Positions 41,434 through 50,288 of a stretch of 64,000 nucleotides of DNA are shown here, in pieces. The position numbers were made by a program, and so were the translations under genes. A model generated the notes under the pieces. The model was not told where the DNA came from. It saw only the letters and a list, made by a program, of their open reading frames with translations, and did no database searches. Within the stretch, counting starts at the first letter, position 1. Each line of letters opens with the position of its first letter. Source of the DNA: Streptococcus viridans (GTDB lineage: Bacteria > Bacillota > Bacilli > Lactobacillales > Streptococcaceae); assembly GCF_900636365.1 (NCBI RefSeq), contig NZ_LR134266.1, forward strand, positions 137,501 to 201,500, given 5' to 3'.

Positions 41434-41780
41434 TCTGCCTGAAAATGGGAGCGGTACTTCAAGTTTTTCCTATAATACCGATCTATTAAAATGCAAAAAA
41501 TAAATATATATTGATAAAAATGCATAAAACAAACTTCAAAAAGTGCTTTCAGAATCATTTGATTGTTAAAATAAATATGGTATAAAATCCAGTTATTTCA
41601 AGGAATTTCCGGATTTTAAACTTATGAATATTACACATAAATTACAGATTATTAAGATTCGATTAAATGTATTACGAAAGTATTGAGATAGTTTGACTTT
41701 TGAAGCTATTGGAGGTAGAATGGATGGGAAAAATGTTATTGATTTTGTTAAAAAAATCACAAGATGAAAAAGGTGAGATG
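41434..41780 (+). promoter_or_regulatory. Promoter and leader of the exopolysaccharide-like operon
   Basis: This AT-rich stretch of about 350 bases holds TTGATT (41559-41564), 16 bp and TATAAA (41581-41586) as the best promoter. Further on, GGAGGT (41711) precedes two ATGs. The one at 41720 opens a 15-codon frame (MDGKNVIDFVKKITR) ending at 41767, just before the epimerase ribosome site, so it could be a leader peptide. The one at 41724 is an in-frame alternative start of the epimerase. Confidence 0.45.
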
Positions 41781-42932
41781 ATGAAAAAGATTAAAGTGAT
41801 GGTTGTTTTTGGGACGCGTCCAGAAGCTATTAAAATGGCTCCCCTGGTTTTAGAGCTCCAAAAGCAAAGTGAGACCATTGAAACGATAACAGTGGTAACT
41901 GCTCAGCATCGTCAAATGCTGGATCAAGTGCTAGAGACCTTCCATATTCAACCGGATTACGATCTAGATATTATGGGGAAAAACCAATCTCTTCTAGATA
42001 TTACGGCTAAAATCCTTGAAAAATTTGACCCAGTGGTGAAAGAAGTGCATCCGGATATGATTTTGGTTCATGGGGACACAACGACGACTTTTGCGGCCAG
42101 TCTTGTTGCCTTTTATAACCAAGTCCGTATCGGTCATGTAGAGGCGGGTCTCAGGACTTTCGATAAGTATTCGCCTTTCCCTGAGGAAATGAACCGTCAA
42201 ATGACGGATAACCTGGCAGATCTCTATTTTGCCCCAACCAGTGAAAGCAAGGCCAATCTTCTTATGGAACATCATCCAGAGTCGGCCATTTTCATTACGG
42301 GGAATACGGCGATTGATGCCCTGCGATTGACAGTACAAGAGGATTATCACCACCAGGTGCTTGATCAGTTAGATCCGGAGAAGAAACTGGTCTTAGTGAC
42401 CATGCACCGTCGGGAAAACCAAGGCCAACCGATGCGAGCAGTGTTTGGTGCCTTGAGAGAAATGGTGGATGCTCATCCGGAGTTGGAAGTTGTTTATCCA
42501 GTCCATCTCAGTCCAGCTGTTCAAGAGGCGGCAAAGGACATCTTAGGAGACCACGATCGCATTCATTTGATTGCGCCTTTGGACGTCTTTGACTTTCATA
42601 ACCTCGCATCGAGAAGTTACTTTATTATGTCTGATTCGGGAGGAGTTCAGGAGGAGGCCCCTTCCTTAGGCAAGCCTGTCTTAGTCCTTCGGGATACGAC
42701 CGAACGTCCAGAAGGCGTCAAAGCTGGAACCTTAAAATTGGTCGGAACCGATCCTGAGCGCGTGAAGGAAGAAATGACTGCTCTGTTGACGGACCCAGAT
42801 CTGTATCAAAAAATGGCTTCGGCCCGAAATCCATATGGAGATGGGAAGGCATCTGAGCGGATTGTTCAAGCCATTCAACACTATTATGGCCTCGTTGCCT
42901 TGGTGTCTGAACTTAGAGAGGGAGAGGTTTAG
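41781..42932 (+). CDS. wecB: UDP-N-acetylglucosamine 2-epimerase (non-hydrolysing)
   Basis: About 383 residues; converts UDP-GlcNAc to UDP-ManNAc in the cytosol. Family motifs are VVFGTRPEAIKMAPL at the start, VHGDTTTTFAASL (about 94), HVEAGLRTFDKYSPFPEE (about 113-130), TMHRREN (about 207) and SDSGGVQEEAPSLGKPVLVLR (about 282). The start at 41781 follows AAAGGTGAG; 41724 would add 19 residues. It leads an operon with a glycosyltransferase and a GH8 hydrolase, so UDP-ManNAc may feed a polysaccharide. No UDP-ManNAc dehydrogenase lies nearby. Confidence 0.93.
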   Translation: MKKIKVMVVFGTRPEAIKMAPLVLELQKQSETIETITVVTAQHRQMLDQVLETFHIQPDYDLDIMGKNQSLLDITAKILEKFDPVVKEVHPDMILVHGDTTTTFAASLVAFYNQVRIGHVEAGLRTFDKYSPFPEEMNRQMTDNLADLYFAPTSESKANLLMEHHPESAIFITGNTAIDALRLTVQEDYHHQVLDQLDPEKKLVLVTMHRRENQGQPMRAVFGALREMVDAHPELEVVYPVHLSPAVQEAAKDILGDHDRIHLIAPLDVFDFHNLASRSYFIMSDSGGVQEEAPSLGKPVLVLRDTTERPEGVKAGTLKLVGTDPERVKEEMTALLTDPDLYQKMASARNPYGDGKASERIVQAIQHYYGLVALVSELREGEV

Positions 42933-42934
42933 GA

Positions 42935-43723
42935 ATGAAAAGAAGGAATCATTTAGGAGACTGGATGCTTATTTTGGTCGGTTTTGAATTGGCCATCCTG
43001 CTCTACTGTCTATTCTTTGCACGTGAAATTATCATAGAGGAAGCTCTCTTCCTCGTGCTAGCCTTGTTTGCTTCTTTGGTCCTATCCAATTTGTTACTTA
43101 CTTGGACGATTTTAATTTCAGTCGGTTTAGGAATTGTCTTTCTGGTAGCAGGGGTCGTGTATATCCCTGCAAACCAAGGACTATTATTACTTTTCTCTTT
43201 CCCTATTCTGGTTGGAATGCTATCAAAAATCCGCTACTACTTATTTAAAGAAGTTGCAAAGGTTCAAAATCAAGAAGAAGACGCTGAAGTTACCTACCGT
43301 GGCTTACTGGAACACTCAGATGTTCAACAGGAACAGAAATTACAAGCCCTATTGATCCATTGGTCTCATGAGGAACTCTTCTATCAAATTCATCCTCGTG
43401 AATACAATCGGACGCTAAACCAAATTCATTATCTGATTGGTCACCATCTGATACAGGATGAGAGACTTTATTATGTTTCAGACGGCAATTTCCTAGTACT
43501 TACGAATAGTCAGCAACGAAATTTGCAAGAATATTATCAGCTGTATTTAAAAAATCAATTAGAATCTCTGGTCTTTAAGGGAGAAGATGGCGATCAAGCT
43601 ATTCAATTCCAAAAAGGATACCTGGTGGTGGATTCGACCAATCGGACGAAATTTCATAGCTACCAGGAAGCCATTAGTAACTTGAAACGTCAACTTGAAA
43701 CGGATATTATTGTGGAATATTAG
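42935..43723 (+). CDS. Membrane protein with degenerate GGDEF domain
   Basis: A 262-residue protein. About four membrane helices fill residues 10-96. The cytosolic half (about 110-262) has the spacing of a GGDEF domain, but the signature reads SDGNF (182-186) in ERLYYVSDGNFLVL. The metal and substrate residues are lost, so it should not make cyclic-di-GMP. Degenerate GGDEF proteins next to BcsA-like synthases are known or suspected regulators of polysaccharide synthesis. It starts two bases after the epimerase gene. The GGDEF assignment is my reading of weak similarity and needs a profile search. Confidence 0.6.
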   Translation: MKRRNHLGDWMLILVGFELAILLYCLFFAREIIIEEALFLVLALFASLVLSNLLLTWTILISVGLGIVFLVAGVVYIPANQGLLLLFSFPILVGMLSKIRYYLFKEVAKVQNQEEDAEVTYRGLLEHSDVQQEQKLQALLIHWSHEELFYQIHPREYNRTLNQIHYLIGHHLIQDERLYYVSDGNFLVLTNSQQRNLQEYYQLYLKNQLESLVFKGEDGDQAIQFQKGYLVVDSTNRTKFHSYQEAISNLKRQLETDIIVEY

Positions 43724-43732
43724 GAGGGACCG

Positions 43733-43873
43733 ATGACTCTTACAAATCTATTTTTTGGGCTGGCCCTAGGGATTAGTCTATTCTTTGCTGTATGCTTTTG
43801 TGCATTATTTATTGCCTATTTGGTCATCTACCATCGGGTAAACAAAAACTTTAAGGCGGTGGACCATGATTAG
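43733..43873 (+). CDS. Small single-pass membrane protein, 46 residues
   Basis: A short gene with ribosome site AGGAGGG at 43722-43728 and ATG at 43733. The product has one long hydrophobic helix (FFGLALGISLFFAVCFCALF, residues 7-26 and on) and a basic tail (YHRVNKNFK). Its stop overlaps the glycosyltransferase start by eight bases, indicating translational coupling. It may be an accessory subunit of the synthase, like small BcsF-type peptides of cellulose systems, but no homology is visible. Confidence 0.75.
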   Translation: MTLTNLFFGLALGISLFFAVCFCALFIAYLVIYHRVNKNFKAVDHD

Positions 43874-45176
43874 TCAAATTTTAATGATTTTCACCTTGAT
43901 TTCTATCTGGTTATCTCTAGCCTGGGGCTTGGTGATCCTGATTTCAGCGGTTCAATTCTGGTTGAAACACAGTGATTTCCGTGTGGATACGAGCCCGCTT
44001 CTCTATTATCCAAAAGTAACCATCGTGGTACCTGCTCATAACGAAGATGTTGTGATTGCACAAACTGCTAAGGCCATTTTGGACATGAATTACCCTCATG
44101 ATCGTGTGGAATTGCTTCTCTTTGCTGATAACTGCTCAGATCGTACCTATGAGGAGTGTCTGGCTGTCAAAGCCCTTCCTGAATACGCTGGACGGGATGT
44201 GACCATTATTGACCGTACTGGTACAGGTGGGAAAGCTGGGGTCTTGAATGATGCCTTGAAGATGGCGACAGGAGATTATATCTGTGTCTATGATGCGGAT
44301 GCAATGCCTGAGAAAAATGCTCTTTATTTCTTGGTCAAGGAAGTTCTTAAAGATCCAGAACGTCATGTGGCTTCATTTGGACGCAACAAGACGAGAAATG
44401 CCAACCAAAATTTCTTGACGCGTTGTATCAACCAAGAAATCGTCGTGACCCAACGGGTTCATCACGTCGGGATGTGGAATCTCTTCAAAATTGGACGGAT
44501 TCCAGGAACCAACTTTATTATCCAAACAGAATTTGTCAAAAGTATCGGTGGGTGGAAGAATGGTGCCTTGACGGAAGACACGGATATTTCCTTCAAGATC
44601 ATGCAAAGCGGGAAACTGATCGCTTTAGCCTACAACTCTGAAGCCTTCCAACAAGAGCCAGAGACTCTAAAAACCTACTATATGCAACGGAAACGTTGGG
44701 CAAAAGGGAACTACGAGGTTGTACTTTCCAACTTTAAACACTTATTTGGAAAAGGAAACTGGCGGGTAAAATTATAAGTCTTCAACTATTCTTGTATCTT
44801 CTTTTGGTTTAACTTTGCCATTATTCTTTCTGATTTGATTTTCTTTGCTAACGTCCTTGCCATGTTTATCCATCTCTTCGCTCCAGGTGTACAGATTCCC
44901 TTTGCTTTTGACTCGGAAAATATCTATATTGCCCAATTGATGCTCTTTAACTGGGTGTTGATGATTGGTTTGTATTTGTTGCAAATCAACATTGCCATGG
45001 CTTCTCAGTTTGGTCAGGCGACGGTGAAACAGATTTGGTTGGCCCTAGCAGCCTACTTCAGCTATTCCCAACTCTTCATCATTGTTTCGATTGATTCCAT
45101 TTCATCCATCATCATGGATAAATTGCTTCACCGTGAAGGAACCAAGTGGGTGAAAACGAAACGGTTTGCTGGTTAG
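43866..45176 (+). pseudogene. BcsA-like family 2 glycosyltransferase interrupted by one in-frame stop
   Basis: The frame runs 43866-45176 (436 codons) with a single TAA at 44775-44777 (codon 304). Before it are one membrane helix and a complete processive GT2 domain: VVPAHNEDVV, YDADAMPE (DxD, about 143), TED (236-238) and QRKRWAKG (about 274). After it, the same frame continues with VFNYSCIFFWFNFAII and several more membrane helices. These form the membrane channel in processive synthases. TAA may derive from CAA by one C-to-T change. The truncated 303-residue product would lack the translocation part. The gene is otherwise undamaged, so the mutation looks recent, or it is a sequencing error. 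Confidence 0.85.
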
Positions 45177-45184
45177 GAGGACTT

Positions 45185-46288
45185 ATGAGAACAAAGAAAA
45201 TGAAATATTTATGGTTTGTGGTCATCCTGGCAGTCTTTTGTTTGACCCTCTTCTTAGCTCGGACAAGAAGTAAGGTGGAGATGCGGAACCGCCTCTATCG
45301 TCAATGGACGGAACACTACCTCGTGAAGGATGGGAAGCAATCCTATGTTCGTACGACCAATAGCAACCAAGAAACGGTTGTCTTGTCAGAAGCGCAAGGT
45401 TATGGCATGCTGATCACAGTAGAGGCGGCTAAGAAAGACCTTGCCGACCAAAAGGATTTTGACCGTCTGTATCGGTATTATCAAAATAATCGCTTAGATG
45501 ATACCCAATTGATGGCTTGGAAACAAACCATCAAAAAAGGGGAGCTTTCATCTGAACATCAAAATGCGACGGATGGTGATCTATATATAGCCTATGCTTT
45601 GATGGAGGCTGCAAAACAGTGGCCTGAGAAAGGTGAAGGCTATCAAAATCAAGCCAAGGCTATCTTGGACGACATTCTCAAGTACAACTACAATGAGACA
45701 ACGGGTGTCTTGACAGTTGGGAATTGGGCCGATCAAGATTCCGAATTCTATCACTTGATGAGAACTTCTGATACCCTTCCATCTTTTTTCCAATCCTTCT
45801 ATGAGTTGACTGGAAATAAACAATGGTTAAGTATTAAAGAGAAGATGTTGGCCCAGCTTGACGCCATCAGTTCGCAAACTAAGACAGGCCTTTTGCCAGA
45901 CTTTATGTGGGTCGATGAACAAGGGGCGCGTGTAGCGGATCCGGATACCATCGAATCCAAGTATGATGGTGCCTACTCTTACAATGCTTGTCGTCTGCCA
46001 TACAACTTGGCTCAAAGCCAGGACAAGACCAGTCAAAAATTGGCCAAGAAGATGCTGGATTTCTTCATGAAGCAACGAAATATCTATGCAGGCTATGATC
46101 TGAAAGGCAATGCCCTTCATCAGTACCAAGCAGCTAGCTTCATTGCTCCGGTATCTTATGCGGCTGAAAATGGAGATGGCTATCTCAAATTGGTGCAGCA
46201 GAACAAGTTTATCTTTATGCAAGATCTATCAACAGAAAATTATTACGATGCAACCATGACAACCATGATTGCCCTTCAATTGTTCTAA
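45185..46288 (+). CDS. Family 8 glycoside hydrolase (BcsZ-like)
   Basis: About 367 residues. An N-terminal signal-anchor (YLWFVVILAVFCLTLFLA, about 7-24) is followed by a GH8 domain. The family motif with the catalytic Glu is VLSEAQGYGMLITVEAA (about 64-80). DGDLYIAYALMEA (about 128) holds further active-site acids. GH8 enzymes cut beta-1,4 glucans, chitosan or xylan and accompany polysaccharide synthases as editing hydrolases. The start is ATG 45185 with GGAGGA at 45176-45181, eight bases after the glycosyltransferase frame. The polymer is unknown. Confidence 0.88.
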   Translation: MRTKKMKYLWFVVILAVFCLTLFLARTRSKVEMRNRLYRQWTEHYLVKDGKQSYVRTTNSNQETVVLSEAQGYGMLITVEAAKKDLADQKDFDRLYRYYQNNRLDDTQLMAWKQTIKKGELSSEHQNATDGDLYIAYALMEAAKQWPEKGEGYQNQAKAILDDILKYNYNETTGVLTVGNWADQDSEFYHLMRTSDTLPSFFQSFYELTGNKQWLSIKEKMLAQLDAISSQTKTGLLPDFMWVDEQGARVADPDTIESKYDGAYSYNACRLPYNLAQSQDKTSQKLAKKMLDFFMKQRNIYAGYDLKGNALHQYQAASFIAPVSYAAENGDGYLKLVQQNKFIFMQDLSTENYYDATMTTMIALQLF

Positions 46289-46302
46289 TGGATCATCATT
46301 TG

Positions 46303-46336
46303 AAAAACTGAGAACTTTAGGTTTCTCAGTTTTTTC
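46303..46336 (+). terminator. Terminator of the exopolysaccharide-like operon
   Basis: AAAAACTGAGAA / TTCTCAGTTTTT stem with eight-base loop and T run. Confidence 0.85.
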
Positions 46337-46495
46337 TTGTCAAAAAATAGCCTGTCTCTCCTCCATAAGGGGAGATTTTGAAAGAAAATTATGGAAACGT
46401 TCGGAAAATTTACTGTATTTTTCTTTCATAAGCAGAATTCTTTTGTTATCAAAGGATTTTATATATAATATTGGATACAAAGGACGGAGAGAAAT

Positions 46496-46873
46496 ATGTA
46501 TCAAGTAATTGAAATGTATGGAGATTACGAACCCTGGTGGTTTTTAGAAGATTGGGAGAAGGACATTGTCACTAGTCAGAGTTTTGATGACTATTATGAA
46601 GCCCTAAAATACTACAAACGCCAATGGTTACTTTTAAGAGAGCAATCTCCATTATTTAAAAGTAGAAGTGATTTAATGACGATTTTTTGGGATCCCGAGG
46701 ATCAGCGCTGGTGTGAAGAGTGTGCGGAATACGTGCAACAATATCATTCAGTTGCCTTATTAGAAAATGATCAGAAGATTCCGAGAAGCAAGCGTCGTCC
46801 AGGTTACGAAAAAGGGAATGCCCACACGGCTCATCGCTCTTGTAAGCTAGACTACGAGAGCAATAATCTATAG
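46496..46873 (+). CDS. DUF1033 family protein
   Basis: A 125-residue, aromatic-rich soluble protein (YGDYEPWWFLEDWEKDI at the start, FWDPEDQRWCEECAEYVQQYHS later) that reads as DUF1033, a family usually found just upstream of comGA in streptococci and lactococci. The function is unknown. GGACGGAGAG acts as ribosome site. It ends in its own terminator, so it is probably not part of the sigma-X transcript that follows. Confidence 0.85.
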   Translation: MYQVIEMYGDYEPWWFLEDWEKDIVTSQSFDDYYEALKYYKRQWLLLREQSPLFKSRSDLMTIFWDPEDQRWCEECAEYVQQYHSVALLENDQKIPRSKRRPGYEKGNAHTAHRSCKLDYESNNL

Positions 46874-46878
46874 GAAGA

Positions 46879-46912
46879 GAAATTCAATATGCAGTTGAGT
46901 TTCTTTTTTTTT
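46879..46912 (+). terminator. Terminator after DUF1033
   Basis: GAAATTCAA / TTGAGTTTC (nine pairs with one G-U) followed by nine T. It isolates comG from upstream transcription. Confidence 0.82.
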
Positions 46913-46951
46913 GCTCTTTTTTCTAAATCCAGCGCTAGTTGGCCAATTAAT

Positions 46952-46959
46952 TGCGAATT
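46952..46959 (+). promoter_or_regulatory. Sigma-X (ComX) cin box of comG
   Basis: TGCGAATT is a variant of the cin box TACGAATA. It sits 20 bases before the comGA ATG. The bases that follow (ATATA) are shared with the box before ssbB at 62260, giving CGAATTATATA in both. This fits competence-specific transcription. Confidence 0.82.
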
Positions 46960-46979
46960 ATATAGTGAAAGGAGGAAAT

Positions 46980-47921
46980 ATGGTTCAAGAAATTGCACAA
47001 TCCATAATTCGAATGGCATCGAATGCCGAAGCTCAGGATATTTATTTTGTTCCTCGAGCATCAGACTATCAGCTCTTTCTAAGGGTTGGGGATGAGCGAC
47101 GCTTTGTCGAGACCTATTCGCAAGAACAAATGGTAGCGGTCATCAGCCATTTTAAGTTTATGGCAGGGATGAATGTGGGGGAAAGGCGCCGGAGTCAATT
47201 GGGCTCCTGTGACTATTCTCTAGGGGATAAGGTCTTGTCCTTACGCTTGTCTACTGTGGGAGACTATAGGGGATACGAGAGTTTGGTTATTCGCCTGCTC
47301 CATAATGAGGACCGAGAGCTCCGTTTCTGGTTCGACCAACTTCAAGAGCTAGAAGAGAAGGTGAGTAAGCGGGGGCTCTACTTATTTGCGGGTCCAGTCG
47401 GATCGGGGAAGACGACACTGATGCATGCCCTGGCCAAGAAGAAATTTTCGGGGCAACAAGTCATGTCGATTGAAGACCCGGTAGAAATTAAGCAAGAAGA
47501 GATGCTGCAACTGCAACTCAATGAAGCGATTGGCATGACCTATGATAGCTTGATTAAACTGTCTCTGCGTCATCGCCCGGATCTCCTCCTCATCGGAGAA
47601 ATCCGTGACACGGAGACAGCTCGCGCAGTTATTCGGGCTAGTCTGACAGGTGTGACAGTCTTTTCCACCATCCATGCCAAGAGCATTCCTGGGGTTTATG
47701 AACGCCTATTGGAGTTGGGGGCGAGTGAGGAGGAGTTACGGATTGTCCTTCAAGGGATATGTTACCAGCGTTTGATAAAGGGAGGAGGTGTCACTGACTT
47801 TGCCATCCAAGATTACCAAAACCACTCCAGTCAAAAGTGGAACCAGCAAATGGACGCGCTTTATGAAGCGGGACATATTGAGCTGGATCAGGCGCAAGCC
47901 GAAAAAATTATCGATTGCTAA
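46980..47921 (+). CDS. comGA: Competence pilus ATPase ComGA
   Basis: About 313 residues; the PulE/VirB11-type ATPase that assembles the transformation pilus on the cytosolic face. Walker A is AGPVGSGKTTLM (about 138), the Asp box is SIEDPVEI, and Walker B is DLLLIGEIRDTETAR (about 201). The start is ATG 46980 (MVQEIAQSI) after AAAGGAGG. Earlier in-frame codons would lie over the cin box. It is first of seven overlapping comG genes. Confidence 0.96.
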   Translation: MVQEIAQSIIRMASNAEAQDIYFVPRASDYQLFLRVGDERRFVETYSQEQMVAVISHFKFMAGMNVGERRRSQLGSCDYSLGDKVLSLRLSTVGDYRGYESLVIRLLHNEDRELRFWFDQLQELEEKVSKRGLYLFAGPVGSGKTTLMHALAKKKFSGQQVMSIEDPVEIKQEEMLQLQLNEAIGMTYDSLIKLSLRHRPDLLLIGEIRDTETARAVIRASLTGVTVFSTIHAKSIPGVYERLLELGASEEELRIVLQGICYQRLIKGGGVTDFAIQDYQNHSSQKWNQQMDALYEAGHIELDQAQAEKIIDC

Positions 47922-48885
47922 GCAAGAACATGTCATTGAGCTCTTTCACAATCTCTACAGTAGTGGCTTTCATCTATCAGAGGTCATCGACTTTCTTCGG
48001 CGCAGTCAATTGGTAGAAGCCAATTTTGTTGAAAGAATGCAAGCTGGACTTGCCAACGGAAAGCCCCTGTCAGCCATTCTCTCTGATCTAGGTTTCTCCG
48101 ATCAGGTAACAACTCAATTGGCATTGGCGGAGCAGCATGGAAATGTTACCTTAAGTTTAGAAAAGATCCGTAGCTACTTGGAAAATCTGACCCAGGTTCG
48201 AAAGAAACTAGTTGAGGTGGCGACCTATCCCGTGCTCTTGTTGGGATTTTTGATCTTGATTATGCTGGGGCTGAAAAATTATCTCTTGCCTCAGTTGGAG
48301 AATCAAAATGGGGCGACACGACTGATTAGTATCTTTCCCCAGTATGTTTTGTTAGGGAGTGTGTTGCTGACGATTGGAGTTTTGATGCTCCTTTTCCTAG
48401 GCCGTCGTGCCAAACGGCTGGCCCTGATTTCATGTTTGGCTAGATTTCCTTTTCTTCGCCCCTTCTTACAGGATTATCTGACCGCTTTTTATGCTCGAGA
48501 ATGGGGAAGTATGATTGCCCAAGGGTTGGAGCTGAATCAAATTTTTCCTGTGATGCAGGGGCAACGTTCCCGTCTCTTTCGAGAGATTGGACAGGATTTA
48601 GAACGGGCATTGGCTCGTGGCAAGTCTTTTTCTGACCATATTCAGACTTATCCTTTCTTTAAACGAGAGCTGGCCCTTATGATTGAATATGGGGAGGCCA
48701 AGTCCAAGCTCGGTAGTGAGCTGGAAATCTATGCAGACAAGACCTGGGCAGGCTTTTTCCATCGTTTGAACAAGGCCATGAATATCGTTCAACCACTGGT
48801 CTTTGTCTTTGTTGCTCTTATGATTGTTTTGCTCTATGCAGCCATGTTGCTGCCAATTTATGAAAATTTGGAGGTTCCTTTATGA
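47863..48885 (+). CDS. comGB: Competence pilus membrane platform protein ComGB
   Basis: About 340 residues of the GspF/PilC family, with two T2SS-F domains and about three membrane helices (VATYPVLLLGFLILIMLGLK about 138; a second near 190; a C-terminal one VFVFVALMIVLLYAAMLLP). It anchors the pilus base. The start is uncertain; ATG 47863 (MKRDILSWIRRKP) fits homologues and lies inside the end of comGA. It overlaps comGC by four bases (ATGA). Confidence 0.93.
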   Translation: MKRDILSWIRRKPKKLSIAKQEHVIELFHNLYSSGFHLSEVIDFLRRSQLVEANFVERMQAGLANGKPLSAILSDLGFSDQVTTQLALAEQHGNVTLSLEKIRSYLENLTQVRKKLVEVATYPVLLLGFLILIMLGLKNYLLPQLENQNGATRLISIFPQYVLLGSVLLTIGVLMLLFLGRRAKRLALISCLARFPFLRPFLQDYLTAFYAREWGSMIAQGLELNQIFPVMQGQRSRLFREIGQDLERALARGKSFSDHIQTYPFFKRELALMIEYGEAKSKLGSELEIYADKTWAGFFHRLNKAMNIVQPLVFVFVALMIVLLYAAMLLPIYENLEVPL

Positions 48886-49199
48886 AATCATTGCGCACAC
48901 TCAAGGTAAAAGCTTTTACTCTGATTGAAATGTTAGTTGTTTTGCTCATTATCAGCGTTCTTCTCTTGCTCTTTGTTCCGAACTTGACCAAGCAGAAAGA
49001 TTCGGTAACAGATACAGGAAATCGAGCAGTCGTCAAAGTCGTGGAGAGCCAGGCTGAGCTCTATGAACTCAATCATCAGAATGAAAAAGCTAGTCTTTCT
49101 AAGCTAGTCGCAGAAGGACAAATCACTCAAAAACAAGCAGAAGCCTACCGTGCTCACTATGTGAAGAATGCAGGTGATCACCGTGCGGTTGCAGATTAA
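48882..49199 (+). CDS. comGC: Major competence pilin ComGC
   Basis: A 105-residue prepilin. Processing by ComC should occur after Ala in KVKA-FTLIEML, leaving N-terminal Phe and the conserved Glu at mature position 5. A hydrophobic helix (LVVLLIISVLLLLFVPNL) and a short globular part follow. It forms the DNA-uptake pilus. Its start overlaps the comGB stop. Confidence 0.96.
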   Translation: MKSLRTLKVKAFTLIEMLVVLLIISVLLLLFVPNLTKQKDSVTDTGNRAVVKVVESQAELYELNHQNEKASLSKLVAEGQITQKQAEAYRAHYVKNAGDHRAVAD

Positions 49200-49593
49200 A
49201 GCTTTCACCCTTCTAGAGAGCTTACTAACTCTAGGTATCGTCAGTCTTCTATGTTGGCTGCTAGCTGGGTCAGTCCATCAAGCCTTTGGGCAGGTGGAAG
49301 AAACATTGTTTTTCTCGGAATTTGAACGGGTCTATCAGGAGACACAAAAGATGAGTATTGCAAAAGAGGAGAGAGCTCTCCTTTCCATCGACCACGGTGG
49401 GGTTCATAGTCCCTATCAAGAATTACCGCTTCCAAAAGGGGTGGAAGTGGTCAGAGAGAAGCAACTGACCTTTGATCCAGCAGGAGGCAATTCAAGCCTG
49501 ACCAAGATTCAATTTCAGACAGAGAAAGAGGTGGTGACTTATCAGTTGGCAATTGGGAATGGAAAAATTAAAAAATCGACGGCTCCCCGCTAG
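49183..49593 (+). CDS. comGD: Minor competence pilin ComGD
   Basis: About 136 residues with prepilin site QIKA-FTLLESL and a hydrophobic helix. The start chosen is GTG 49183 (MRLQIKAF), with AGGTGA at 49171. An ATG at 49168 would add five residues but has a weaker ribosome site. Either start lies inside the end of comGC. It is a minor pilin of the transformation pilus. Confidence 0.92.
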   Translation: MRLQIKAFTLLESLLTLGIVSLLCWLLAGSVHQAFGQVEETLFFSEFERVYQETQKMSIAKEERALLSIDHGGVHSPYQELPLPKGVEVVREKQLTFDPAGGNSSLTKIQFQTEKEVVTYQLAIGNGKIKKSTAPR

Positions 49594-49852
49594 TCTCTTG
49601 TTAGAAGGACTGATTGCCTTAGCGATGTTTGGTGTCCTCACGACCCTTGTGCTGGGAGAGCTAGGGGACTCGCGACAGCAGCGCTTAGAAGAGTTGAGAC
49701 AAGGAGAAGTCTTGCGAGTCGCAAAAATGGCGATCCAGACCAGGCAGGATCAATTGAGCATCAATCAGGTCAGTGTCCAGGTGGAGAGGTCTGCCAAGTC
49801 CTTAAAGGTCTATCATGAAGGAAAGGTTGTGATTGCTGTTGAAAAGAACTAA
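49559..49852 (+). CDS. comGE: Minor competence pilin ComGE
   Basis: About 97 residues. The N-terminus MEKLKNRRLPASLLLEGLIAL carries a prepilin-like class III signal with the conserved Glu, then a helix and a small soluble part. The start is ATG 49559, inside the end of comGD; a TTG lies six bases upstream. It overlaps comGF. Confidence 0.9.
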   Translation: MEKLKNRRLPASLLLEGLIALAMFGVLTTLVLGELGDSRQQRLEELRQGEVLRVAKMAIQTRQDQLSINQVSVQVERSAKSLKVYHEGKVVIAVEKN

Positions 49853-50288
49853 ACTGCCAGCCTTTACTTTACTGGAGGCCTTGGTTGCCCTGCTCGTCAT
49901 TAGCGGTGGTTTATTGGTGTTTCAAGGATTGACAAGCCTCTTGCGTCAAGAACTCCAGTACCAAAGTCACATCAAGCAAGAGGAATGGCTTCTCTTTCAG
50001 GACCAGCTGGACATTGAATTGTCTCGTAGCCAATTTGAAGAGGTCAGAGACAACAAACTCTATCTTGTTCAGGATCAAAAACCCATAGCCATTGGACTGG
50101 CTAAGGGAGGAGATATCCGAAAGACAGATGCGACTGGCCGTGGCTATCAACCGATGATAGATGGAGTTGAATCAGCCTGGATTGAAAAAAGAGGGGATCT
50201 GGTATCTATTCAACTGCGCTTTGAAGAAGGGTTAGAAAGGGAGGTGGTCTACCGTGTGGTGGAAAAGGATAAAAAAGAAGCAGATTGA
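49833..50288 (+). CDS. comGF: Minor competence pilin ComGF
   Basis: A 151-residue prepilin-like protein. The signal is KLPA-FTLLEALVALLVISGG, followed by a soluble domain with the ComGF-like stretch DQLDIELSRSQFEEVRDNKL. It begins at TTG 49833, 20 bases inside comGE. It is a minor pilin needed for transformation. Confidence 0.93.
   Translation: MLLKRTKLPAFTLLEALVALLVISGGLLVFQGLTSLLRQELQYQSHIKQEEWLLFQDQLDIELSRSQFEEVRDNKLYLVQDQKPIAIGLAKGGDIRKTDATGRGYQPMIDGVESAWIEKRGDLVSIQLRFEEGLEREVVYRVVEKDKKEAD

Noticed and set aside
43501-43508. Second perfect TACGAATA
   Set aside because: It lies inside the degenerate GGDEF gene, over 200 bases from the next start, and the surrounding bases differ from the comG and ssbB boxes.
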